Origin: Ectocarpus siliculosus | Taxonomy: Eukaryota; Sar; Phaeophyceae; Ectocarpales; Ectocarpaceae | Direction: 5' to 3' | Assembly: GCA_000310025.1 (NCBI GenBank) | Contig: FN647962.1 | Location: 31,262-95,261 of the forward strand | Length of the DNA: 64,000 bases | Shown here: positions 1 through 11,400 of the stretch, one piece after another | How the letters are laid out: each line of letters starts with the position of its first letter | Numbering within the stretch: position 1 is the first letter of the stretch | Translations under genes and position numbers: made by a program | The notes under the pieces: generated by a model | Seen by the model: the letters and a program-made list of their open reading frames with translations, nothing else | Told to the model about the DNA's origin: nothing | The model's database searches: none

Positions 1-606
1 GGGGAATTGGTGATGTTGTCGCGAGAAGAGTAACTTGAAAGCACCACGCGGCAGATGGAATGTCTCGGAGATTGGGGTGTCCTACGGTTTGTTCCAAGAC
101 ACCAATCCTGTTGCTTGTTTCGCCCCTTCGTTCGTGCTTCAATTTGTGGCGTTTCGATGCTGTGCTCGGTGCTCCGCAATCCATCGAAAAGTATTTCTGC
201 CATGGTGTTGTTTGCTTGCCCCGCCATCTGGTACAGGTGCGAAGTATGGTCGGGAAAATGTCCAGCATGCCACTTCGTGGGCTAGGATCATGCCGAGTGC
301 ACCTCTTCCTGCGAATCGCGGAGGGCCCCGTCCCGGACATTTGCACCGCCGTGCCTGTCGCGAACGAGACCATGGTCCCAGCTTCTTCGGCTCTGACAAG
401 CAAGACGGTAATGATGGTGTTTACGCTGAAACGCTGCCGTACTTTGGAAAAGCCCTTGGGAACGCAGGAGTAGAACTGACAACGGTTTGCCGACGACGCA
501 CAAAATCTGCTCACGTCAGATTCGGGTGGATATTCTTGGACAAAAAACATTATTTTTTCTCGTTACTCGGTTTTGTACGTTGGTCGAGCCATTCGTGGTT
601 GAATTA
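1..606. other. No gene supported (left edge)
   Basis: Several overlapping open frames of 60-190 codons exist on both strands. None shows a domain, a bounded splice-site pair or frame continuity with a neighbour, and their composition looks like translated noncoding DNA. No feature is called here. Confidence 0.4.
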
Positions 607-939
607 TTAAAGGCCCGTGGCGCGCCGGACTAACATGCCGAAAGACAACTCTACAACCCTACTTATACAGCATCCATCATCAATCATTTCATCCATCAAC
701 GCTTCTTGGCTCTTCACTCCTTTCTCTGCCGCTTCAATCCCCCACGTCCTTGTCTCCCCCCCCCCCCCCCGGGGTTTTAACCAGATGGCGAGCACAGCAA
801 GCACCAGGAGTAGTGTCAACAGCGGCGGCAGCAGCAGCACTGGCCCTTCCTCCGGCAATTCTATCGTCCAACGCCTTACACCTCGGCCTGGCTTCAAGAT
901 TCGGATTTCGCGTTCTCGCCCCGCCCCGAAGGTGAGAAA
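607..939 (-). CDS. Possible terminal exon with one membrane segment
   Basis: An acceptor-like site (T-rich run then CCAG at about 940-948, minus strand) opens a frame of 110 codons ending in TAA at 607-609. It carries a short basic stretch (REIRILKPGRGVRRW), then a strongly hydrophobic run (LLLPPLLTLLLVLAVLAIW) that would make a single transmembrane helix, then a mixed C-terminal tail. No family is recognised, and the upstream exons cannot be identified with confidence between 940 and 2600. The C-tract at 757-770 lies inside the frame and could hide an indel. It could equally be noncoding; the call rests on the acceptor and the hydrophobic segment only. Confidence 0.2.
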   Translation of the reverse strand, partial: FLTFGAGREREIRILKPGRGVRRWTIELPEEGPVLLLPPLLTLLLVLAVLAIWLKPRGGGGETRTWGIEAAEKGVKSQEALMDEMIDDGCCISRVVELSFGMLVRRATGL

Positions 940-2460
940 CTGGAAAAAAAACTAGGAAATCAACATCAGGACCTTCGACAAAAAATCCCTGCCCTTCGAA
1001 GATGTGTGCCTGACAGAGCCGACTACGCGATACGGTGGAATCTGATGGTGCTCTCCTCAAGCATTTATTGCTATGTTGAGACACGCTCCGATGCAAAAAC
1101 ACATGGGCGAGGCAAGCCGGGGGCGCCGTGGATGGAACCATCTCTGGCTTAAGCATACTTTCAAAGCGGTTTGCATCCACACTTCTCCCTGTAGGTTTGT
1201 GAATTGACGAAAATATATGAAGTAAAACTCTCCTTCAAAGCTACGTAATCTGACATGACACCAAAACCACCAGGTATCCGTCGTGCTCTCCAAGCGACCA
1301 CCAAACGTCAGAGATCAATCCCAGGGTACCGGCGCTTTAGGAACCTGTTCGGCGGGCAAGGCACGAGAGGGCCAACAGCAACAGGGGAAGGACGGCGCGT
1401 GGCGGCCTAAAGCTGTAAGAGACACACGGGGTGCGACAGCCACGGACGAAGGAGGGGGGGAGCGGGGTGGGGAAGAGGAGGAGGTCATCATAGAGCAGCG
1501 GGGGGAAGAGCAGCAGAAACAGCGGGGCATGTGGCATCAGCTGGTGTGCCCTCGGCTAGCGGGGTTGAAAGGGTGTGACAGTTTAGCCGGCTAAAACTTT
1601 GGGTATTTTGTGGCGCATCCGTTGGTGGTGGAGTGGGTGCGGCAGAGGCAGTTTTGGTTGGAGGTTCGCGCGGGATCTTGTTGGAGATGGGGGCATATAG
1701 CAGTGCTAGCTTGCGGTCGCAGCTTTGCAAGCGACGCGTACGTGCACCTTCAGTGCGGCACACACATCATCATCAGCCGGAAATACCGATCTCACGCATC
1801 TGTAGGGCTGGGCGGGGCCCTCTCACGGTCTAGAAAAATCAACAGCAGCACACAATTATGCACATACGATCCGACCTTCAACCTTCACGTGGTCACCTAA
1901 CCGTGCCATCACCTGGAAGGAATGAAGGGCAGTGAGGGCATTCCACCCTTCCCACGTAACGCTCTTGCCGCACACGTACAAGCGCTCCGCTATGGGCCGA
2001 CTCCGCCGAGCATGCGCATGATCTCCGCAACGTCTGTGGCATTTTGATCATTTGATCGTCACCGCGAGCGTGGGATGGTGAACGAGAACGCTGAAGCGAT
2101 GTCAAGGGTAGGGCCCTTCCAGCGAGCTGGCTTGTACTCCACGTGTCAGAAATAAACGTCAGTATTACTATCGCAATCGGCTACACTTGACGACGTACAA
2201 ACCAAGCGAGCAAGGTACATGATCATTTTGGAGAGAACGGGTGGGAACAAGGATGGTCATCTCGCGGGCGGTTCTTGAAATCGATCGAGCCTTAAGCGTA
2301 GAGTCCATCTTCTATTTCATGGGATGTCCACATCTTCTGTAAAACACCCGCGTCTGCTGCAGCAGCAGTGCACTCGACCTTTATACGCCTTCACATCGGA
2401 ACAGTATGTACCACAGGCGACACACGACAACATCCGCACATATTGTAGAGGCTGGAAAGC
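940..2460. other. No gene supported
   Basis: G/C-rich simple sequence around 1380-1530 gives spurious low-complexity frames on both strands. Nothing else in this interval could be tied to a gene. Confidence 0.35.
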
Positions 2461-2465
2461 GACCT

Positions 2466-5400
2466 GAGAATGCCAAGTCCTCGAGGAAGAATCCGTCGCT
2501 GTAGCTGTGACACTATTGGGATCGTACAGCGGTACTTCTGTATCGTGCCCACCTTCAACCTGCCAACAAGGCAAACTTGATGTTACGAGAAAATTAAGAA
2601 CACATTCTTCTGCGGTGTCTGTCCCATTTCACTCACCGGGGTCCTCTGTCTTGTCACTGGGGGCTTTCAATGTCGCCGCGGGAGCTGAGGAGGGCTCGGC
2701 GGCCGCGCAAGCGCCTTTTGCTTTCCCCCCCTTCATCACGATTTCTTGAACGTGCTTCTTTGCCAAGAGGTAGTAGCTGCCGACGCAAAAATGGAAACGT
2801 GCAACGTTGATAAGGGGTGGGAGTTTCTTGCTGTCGGCGTTGTTCGTTTCTAAAGGGGGAAACACGGGATGCTCTTGACGCACGGCGGCCTAGGGTGGGC
2901 CGCTCTTCTCCGCTCAAAACACGGTTCAAGAACGACACTTTGACTTTGTTTGGAACTTTGGATCGCTGGAAGATGGCCGTGGCTCACAAATCACCACCTG
3001 CTGGACACTACTTCGGCATACACGTTTGCTGTCCACAGCTGTGGCCGTCGATCAACCAACTCCTGCTCTGAAATAAACCGAACACAAGGGCGAACCACCG
3101 TTGCATGACCTGCTTGGGCCTCTCGCAGCTCTTGGGGAACAGGTGGCACAATGGTGTACCGCCGTGCAACAATCCCCACAACATCTTATCGCACCGGGCC
3201 GACACTATTGATACCATGCCGTCGCGAGAGTTCGCGCTGCCCAGTCTATCATGGAGACGGTGACCCCCGCTGCTGTCTTAGTCCAAAATACACATAAGTA
3301 CCTGTGCAAGGCGTGATCCGCCGCGAGGAAACGGAAGAGGGCGTCCCTCCCATGCTGCATCTGAAATCGTTCCATGTGCCACCAAAAGGAAACCAAATGT
3401 CGAAGCAGCAGTCGTGCACAGGCAAGGCAGAGTTAGTTTCGGGGGAACACACGGATGTCCAACCACTCGCGGTGCGGTCGCAGCTGGCGTGCTGTGTAGA
3501 CGATTCATGTCTTGCCGCAGCGGGGCAATCACACTGTCGCGACGACGCCATGGATGGGATAATATGTATGTGATGCACTCAACACTCAACTGGCCCTGAG
3601 AGAACCCATTCAACGGCCACAAGCGCCAGAAGGTGGTGGCGATAGGAAAATCGTATCAGAAAATCGAAACAACAGGCTCACATCCACTTGGGTTCATCCA
3701 CTCAATGTCTAACATAGGTTTCGTTGTACGATTCGTCTACCAGCCCAACAGAGTCGTGAGGATGAAAGTGTTTTGCTTGGTGGGTCACTCGCCTTCATGA
3801 ATGCTTCGAATCCCGGCACCTCTATCGTCTTTTCCGCCGTATGGGCGATCACCAGCTGAATCTTCCTCGTGGGCGGCTGCAAATCAAACGCGTAGGGCAA
3901 TGCATGTTTTTCACGGAAACAACCGCCATATGTGTTAGTACATGAACGAGTCGCCTATTTGAGACGGCAATCGGTCGCTTTTGAAGCAGCGTGCCTACTC
4001 GCGGCATCACTTTCCAAAACAAAGACGTTTCTAAATCACGGTAAGGAAGCAAATCTCCCAAGTGTCAACAAGAGGGCCACCCGAAACGGACAACCTCTGC
4101 GTCGAATCACATTCTGCGCGAGACAAATTTCAGGCGTAGGGCATTTACAACAGAGCTACAATATTTAGAGCAAGAGAAATTACACCGCCACCGATCACAC
4201 AAATCACTGCTATATTGATCGAAAACTCGATCCCCCCCGTTTGGCACAAGGCGATCGTTTGGCACAGCAACGCAAGTTGTGCAGCAATCCATCATGACAT
4301 ACGCACCACAGACATTCCTCGCGGGACCAAGAACGGGGGCTCTGAAGGCTTGGTGGGAAGACGGTTTGCCCTCGCCGCTGCTTCTTGCTCCCCTGCCAAC
4401 GCCATCCGAAGCCGTTTCCGAGGGAAAATGAACAGTGAGTGCTGCAAGACCACATGATCCCCTCTGCGCCCTAACAACCTACAACACATGCAATCGGTAT
4501 AATTACGAATCAACTCGGGTTTTGGAGCGAGAATGAGTATAAGGGGGGAAAAATGAAACAGCGGCCAACATGTTGTGTATCGGTGTGCGTTCTCCCTCCC
4601 CGACGGGAAATGGGCATGTAGAGGCGTGTAGACCAGTCCCGAAACTCGTCGCTTCTCTGCGAATGAGTCATAGATTCGGCCCGTAAAACGTGGCGGCACG
4701 GCACGTCTGTGGCTCTTCTACTACCAGGATTATAGATGGGGGCGTTGGCCTTGTCGCTCGCCACCTCCCCAGATGAGTACGGTGCTGTGATAAATTTGTT
4801 TGTTGTTAGGCACCTGCATGGCAGCTTCCGATAAATGCGGCTTCAACATCGAGCTGCACGAAACAGGTAGAAGTGTACCAGCAGTGCTGCAGCAACTACT
4901 GTGGCTCCGTCAACGTTGTGAACTGAAAAGGAACGACCCGACAAACTGCTGTCCCACAGTAACCAACCTGCGTAGCTTGCGATGAACGCGGCGACGCTCT
5001 CCAGTTCCACGTTCTCAGCAGTGCTACCGACGTCGTCGCTGACAGCCACAGCCAACTCTTCTTCCTCAGATTCCTCTGCGGCTGCGGTCGGTGCTGGTGT
5101 TGGTTCTGCTTCGGGCAGGCCATCATCTTCTTCAACAACCGATGTCGAAGGAGGAATAACCGTCGGAGCAAAGGACGCCCTTTGGGCCTGAATAGCTTCC
5201 AGCGTTCTGGCGTGCCTCTCGTTGGCGCTCGTCATTGCGTCTTCTAGTGATGATGCTGCTGCCTTTGATGCTGCCCTTGATGCTGGTGCTTCTGCTGATG
5301 CAGCAGCAGCTGCTGCTGTTGCTGCTGCTGATGTTGAGGCTGCTGAGGCTGTTGAGGAGGAGGAGGAGGAGGAGGAGGAGGAGGTGGAGGAGCATGGTGA

Positions 5401-6247
5401 TGATGATGACGGTGGTGGCGATGATGGTGGTGGTGGTGATGATGTTGACGGTGGTGGCGATGATGGTGGCGCTGGTGGTGACATTGAAGAAGACGTGCAT
5501 GCGTTTCCAGGGCCCTTGTCCTCACTGCTGCTGCTGCTGCTGACAGCTACAGCCGGGGAAGGCGACATGCCTGCCAGCGCTGACAATGCCTCTCGTGGGC
5601 CGGAGCTGACTTCGAAAACCGCGTCCATGACGTCTGTATGTGGCCATGGACAGGCGTCCAGCATTCGGCGGATTCGAGCAAATGAGTACAAATGAAGGGG
5701 TCGTGTCAGATCGTGTACGCATGAGTCCATCGCGAATTCATCCTTCACTTTTATCGGCGGACCCATGGAAACGCGGTTGTTTTGTCTTGGAACGAGGAAA
5801 GAAAAAGCTCTCCACCAGGTGAGTTGGTTTCGCGATGAACGCGGGGTGGCTGTGCGGTGCGCTACAGCGATATTGCGATGAAACTCAACTGTTCAGGTTT
5901 TCCTTCGCTCTTTCTCTCAGAGCCACCCTTCAAGCAGTGCACAACCACCCGAGTGCCGTGCTATACTCAGATGACGATCTGGGGAATGATCGCAACACGT
6001 CAGTCAGCGGTAAGACCCCCCATTTCAACTAGGGCTCAGATGGGCAAGCTGCGCGCCTCGACATCCCGATATCAAAACCGTATCTCTCCATCGCACCTTT
6101 GTCCAGCCACCCTGAAAAGTGATACGCGATCACCTGAAAATCGGGCTCGAGTTCTCCGGCGAGGACCGCCGCCACGAACCCATTCCGCTCTGCGTCGGAC
6201 ACCAAACCTTTACCGCCGTGGTTGCCCGTGGCCCCGCGTGTTGGCAT
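2466..6247 (-). CDS. Exon cluster of one or two unrecognised genes
   Basis: Read right to left on the minus strand. A first exon may start at ATG 6247, preceded by GCCGCC (a good Kozak context), with 38 codons to a donor after 6134 (ending ELEPDFQ). A long exon lies at about 5766-4990. It begins with an ordered-looking stretch (FARIRRMLDACPWPHTDVMD) and then becomes Ser/Pro- and Ala-rich with an acidic end (EESEEEEL). Further acceptor/donor-bounded segments lie at 4317-4441, 3793-3876, about 3305-3366, about 3002-3076 and 2637-2776. The last contains a Lys-rich then Ala/Ser-rich run and ends in a clean GTGAGT donor. Phases do not all agree, so these may be two genes or include false exons. 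No domain is recognised. Confidence 0.3.
5230..5545. repeat. Trinucleotide-rich coding low complexity
   Basis: Runs of GCT/GCA, GAG and GGT/GAT triplets lie inside the long exon of the preceding entry. On the minus strand they encode alternating Ser, Pro and Ala runs; other frames give poly-Leu, poly-Arg/Met and His tracts. The period of 3 keeps every frame open, so the open frames here are weak evidence of coding by themselves. Confidence 0.8.
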
Positions 6248-8441
6248 GGCGGCGCGACAAATTCAAGACAACCTCCGGCAAGGTGCGAAGACACGTGGGG
6301 GGATACCACTATCGGCTTTCTTTGATCGGAGGCTGAGGTTGCGATGAGTGGTGCACAGCAACCGGATGATGGTGATACCTGCTGCCCCGATCAAACACGC
6401 TTCCAAAGCGTGGAAACCTGTCGGCCCTTGGTGGAATACTATCGGTCGATTCGTCGACTCCCTCTTGGTCGTTGGGATACTGTAGTATGCTCAACTTCAC
6501 GACGTTCTCCACCTTGGGTCGATGATACCGCCTTGCTTCGGTACGAAGATCGGGAGATGGAGGACGGGGCAAGGGAATTGTTCGTAACGAATGTATGCAC
6601 AGTGGAAGGAATGGCTGCGCATATTTAGCATTTCCATGCGGCCCAACTAAATGCTGGTACTTGCAGCTGAAAGTTAAGGAAAATAAATACACACACAGAA
6701 AGACTACCCATTCGTTCCGAATGCTCTTGAGCGAAGTCCAGAATCATTATACTTCATATCTGCCGCATAGGGAATTCCACTTGCTCAGCGGCCATAATTA
6801 TTGACTTGCCACCTACGAAACAACGATGAGCTAGAGCCAGTACAACCGGGTGACAAGCTACAAGCGGTGGACGACAAGTGTGTATGCAACAGAAGTAGTC
6901 TAATACGCTGTGCATTTCAAACAGCAACACTGGTTGGATATTCAACTGCAAGGGAGGCAACCCCGGCATGTTCACCTTGCCCACGTTTTCTCCGGGTGAC
7001 TAGCAACAGGGCGGAGGACCTTTAGAAGGTGTGCTCAGCAGTCGCAGCAGTCGCAGCAGCAGCGGTGGACCTCTCTGCTGTGCTGCTGTGAATGAGGATC
7101 GGAGAACACAGCGGATGGTACTTTTCCAGGAAGGGGGCAGGGGGGTCCGCAATTTGCAGCGGGGAATGGGTCTTCTACACGGTCCTATCTACTGCCGTGT
7201 CGTAAAATTAGTGTAGGTTTTCACGGTCACTTCTCCGCTTCTGTCTGCAAAAATACGTGCGCACCAAATGATATCGTCCGACTAGCTATTTAGGAGGGCC
7301 CCGGGGGGTCTTTCGCATAGATAGATGCTTTGGTTTAGAACGATGGCGACGCACTTCCTTGCATTTCAGTTTGTGTTGGAAGGCTTTAAGATTAGATTTT
7401 TATTTGCCCATGCAATGTATAAGCGAATGGGTGCATGTCTCGCTTCGTGCTGTATTTTCCTCGCACCATGCGGCAGCGGAGTGTGCCCCCTTGTCCTGGG
7501 TCTCCCATTCGGAGTGGTATTGGTGTTTGGAATGTTGGTCGACATACAGGGCGAACAAAATAGGCTCCTCCAAGAGAGTGAGCCGCATACGTGCAAAAAA
7601 ATGTAGGGCAAGAAAATGCCCCAATGCCATGTCTCGATGATGATCGAGCTAGCTTATCCGCAAATGCGCGAACTTTCTGACTTCTGATGCATAGTCTAAT
7701 GTTTCGTGCTCCGTGTCGGGGATCTACATATACCACACACGTTGCACAGAGTTTGCATCGCCCCCCCCGGCTGCCTGGGCGTTACTGCTATGCATACTAG
7801 GCACGTAGGTCGTCCTTAAAGTATCTGATGCTGCTGCTCGGTTGAACACGCCGGACATACAGCAGTAGCACGCAAGGGACCCCCTGAGGAAACAAATGTA
7901 GGGTGTCTGTGGGCACCACGCTTTATGCCTTGCTTTCGTCTTGGACTATGCTTGCCAGAGAGTGAGCTCGAAAGACCCACGACAATACTATACGAATGCC
8001 GACGTCCACACAGCGTTCGCAACTTCTTCGTTGGTTGGAAGTGTAGCTCCCGCTTCAAAAGTTGTTCCACAATTCTCTGATTGGCAAGCGCTACGTCAAG
8101 GCTAAAGGGGCCAATTGCGAGAGAGCTCTAACGTAGCCTACAAAAACGACCGAGAGGTGTGTGTAGGACACGTGAAGCGTGCACAACATCTTGTCAACGC
8201 CCAGAAAATCCTTAACCGTATCTACAAATCCGCTTGGTATCGTTTATCTCGATCTCCTGGCAGCAGAAGCAGGTGACCCACCAACAGCCAATCGAGAAAA
8301 ACACATGTACAGCAGTCGTTGGGGCGCGTGGTTGCCCGCGACAGAAACAAAACTCCTGTCGGCACAAGGCCTCAGAGCACACACCAAATGCAAGTAGGTC
8401 GAGGACACACTCCCAAGCACCACCGCAATCAAAGACGGCAC
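6248..8441. other. Intergenic; no gene supported
   Basis: This lies between the presumed start of the left minus-strand gene and the stop of the PPR gene. A 94-codon plus-strand frame (6344-6628) and a 127-codon minus-strand frame (6309-6692) overlap each other. Neither has a recognisable motif. Confidence 0.4.
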
Positions 8442-11400
8442 TCAAACCGTCGGAGTGGTGGCTGTACGTCGCAACGGCGCTGCTGCTGCTGCTTCTGATT
8501 CTTCTGCAGCTGCCTTTTGAGCATTACGCTCGGCTCTCAGCCTAACGCGTTCGCGCGTCTGTTCCACTTCCATGAGCACCCACGCTCTCTCCTTGACCTT
8601 CTTGTCTCGGCAGGTGTTGAAAACCCACCACAGCTTCTCCCCCGTCCTTCGCAAATTCATGCCCTCGGAGCGCATCTCCTCCAGCAAGGACAGAGCCCGC
8701 TCGTGCTGCTCAGCCTTTCCACACGCCTGGTGACACGCAATACGAGAAGAAAGACCGAGGATGTGTGTTGACCAAAACGTCCAGCGTTTGCCACCCAACA
8801 AATACGTTTCTGCAAAAGCTCTCCTTCTTTCCCCCCCCTGAAGTTCATTCAATGTGTAGCTTCAACCCTCCAACATCTCACCTCCACCATGGTGCGAAGG
8901 TCGGCAGTGTTGGGCTTGAGCTGGTATCTTCGAGCGTCTTCCAGAAGCCGCAGCGCCGACGCCCAGTCTCCTGCCCTGCAGTACGCATCCATCGCCGCGC
9001 GGAAGCTCGACATATTCGTCGAAACTCCCGGTGCTGAACACATCTGGAGCAGGAGCGATGACGCCTTCTCCGCCTGCAGGGAATCCCAGAAGATGACGAG
9101 AGAGCAAAAACAAAACAAAAACGGCGATCGCGGCGGTCAGTCATTTTCTGGAACCCCTCTAGACGTATCAGGATAACCAGAAGTCCCAGAAGTAAACAAC
9201 AGCCCGTTTGGGAGCAGATTGTGTTGAACATTCTTCAAGGCATGAAGAGAGAAAGAGAGAGAGAGCACGGACAATACCTGCCACACAAGTGGGGTACAGA
9301 ATAGAAAGAACTTGGAAACCACACGTGAAAAGCACCGGACTTACAACCAAAGATGGGACAACCATAGGCAGTACCAGAAGGGAATATTCTTGCAAGCGGT
9401 TTTCCAAGAGTTTTCTGGGAAGGGGAACGCATAGGCGGGGAGGGGAGGGACGACCCTTGCCTTGTCAGCCTTTGCGCACGCCCTGATGGCGGCCGTATAG
9501 CACTGCTCAGTTGGTGCGATGCCGATGTCTTTCATTTCATCGAACAGCTTCAGCGCCTGCTCCCACTTGCCAACGCTCCCGCAAGCCTTCATCTGGGTGC
9601 ACGGAATCAAGGCGTTGGGACGACGGACGGGAGGGGGTGCAAAGGATACACCGGAGCGTTTCAACGTCCGTGCAGGAGAGCCGTGGAAGGTATCAGACAT
9701 GCAAGCACGCATGTATCGAAAGACGTACGAGCATATGGTGGGCATCCATCCCACATACGGAGTGGCGACGAAACGCTGTGTACGACAACGGTGGGGCGAA
9801 CGAGTGTCATCATCCATTCAGTGGGCTTTGGATCCATGTCCATTTAGGTCATCAGTCCGCAGAGAGGCCGATCACTCAGATTTCAGCTCACACATAACCA
9901 AGCGAATGAGCGGCACATGTAGCAGTCGAAAACAACTCAGCACGATAGCTATTACGACGAGGGGTTATCCTCACCGCGGTGGTGTAGGTCGTTTCCATTG
10001 GGGGTATGCCATCTCTGCGCATGTCGTCCATCACAGCCAACGCCTCTTCCCACCGACCGGCGTCGCCGCAGGCCTTCATCGCCACCACGAAGGTGCTGCC
10101 AAGAATCGAATGGTACACATAGAATGAAGTCATTGCGTTGTTTATGGCCAAATCGTATGCTATCGATGCAGCGATACTCTTCGCCCTGTGGCGTGCTCTC
10201 GCACGGCTTTGGGTATCGCAGGCGTCCATTTCTCCGTAGCGGGGGGGATGGCCTATCGATTCGGTTCTACTTGTACCAATATCCCGTCCGCGCACGACAC
10301 ACATGTCGAGAATGCCTGCGCCAAGACACAGTCACGATACGTTTCTGCCCTCAAGCCAACTACGAAAACAAAACCATGCCTCGCTATCCCAATAGAGCCC
10401 TCCGTGACGGTAGCAGATATGCTATTGCTATATTTCGCCTGTAGAACTAACTGCTTCGAATTCCCTTGTTCTCCCAGCGACCTCATCCGGATATCTCAAG
10501 ATTCATCCGCACGTGTTCATACTACATTCCAGCACATTTGTCCCTCCGCTCCGTCCGACCCGTTGACGCTCAACACACACCTCTCAGACCGGTTGACGCC
10601 CGAAGCCCTCATGTCTTTGAGCATCCCGAGAGTCTTTTCCCACAGCCCGGCATCGGCGCACGCCTTAAGCGCCATCACGTTACAGCCCTCGCCGGGCTCT
10701 ACCCCGCTCGAGCGCATCTCGTCCATTAGCGCCAGGGAGTGCTCCCACTTCCCCGCTTTCCCACACGCCCTTTGCGCAAAAGGAATCAATGCAGCGCATA
10801 AAGTATCATCTTTTGTGGACTGTACTCTGATGCTGTACCACAGCTACACCCCGGTGAAGAGACGGGGGTGTCTATCATGACATGCAACTGTCTATATGGG
10901 GCAAAAACCGTCGTCTAGTCCAATCATATCGACAGGTTCGTTAACGTCGCTTGCCAAGCCGTACGTATCAAACATCGTATCCATTCCGAGCCAGCAGGAA
11001 CGCCCGTCGGGGCATACAGCTCGGCTCGTCAAGACTGCCGTCGCACCCATAGGATAAGCAAACAGAACAATCTAATCAAAGCCTGCTACCCATCGATCGT
11101 ATAGGAGTTTGAGGCCGTAACGACTATTTTGGGCTTGTAACAGACCTTCCCTTTGCCGTTGGTTGGCAAACGTTAGGGGCACGAGCACTACTCTTTTAAC
11201 TGTTGCTTCCGCACCTGATGGCGCAGGCATAGGCCCCCGGGTGCGGCGCGTAGCCGGCCTCTCGCATACCGTCCAGAAGGTTGAGAGCACGTTCCCAGCT
11301 CTTGGTGTTGGCGGCCGCCTTCAACTCGGACAGGAAAAATTTTTCTCCGGGAGGCGTCTCTGCCGTCAGCAAAACGCCCACCTTATCGTCGCCGTCTGCC

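Noticed and set aside
35..610. 191-codon plus-strand frame at the left edge
   Set aside because: It has no ATG context, motif or homologue I recognise, and overlapping frames of similar length occur on both strands.
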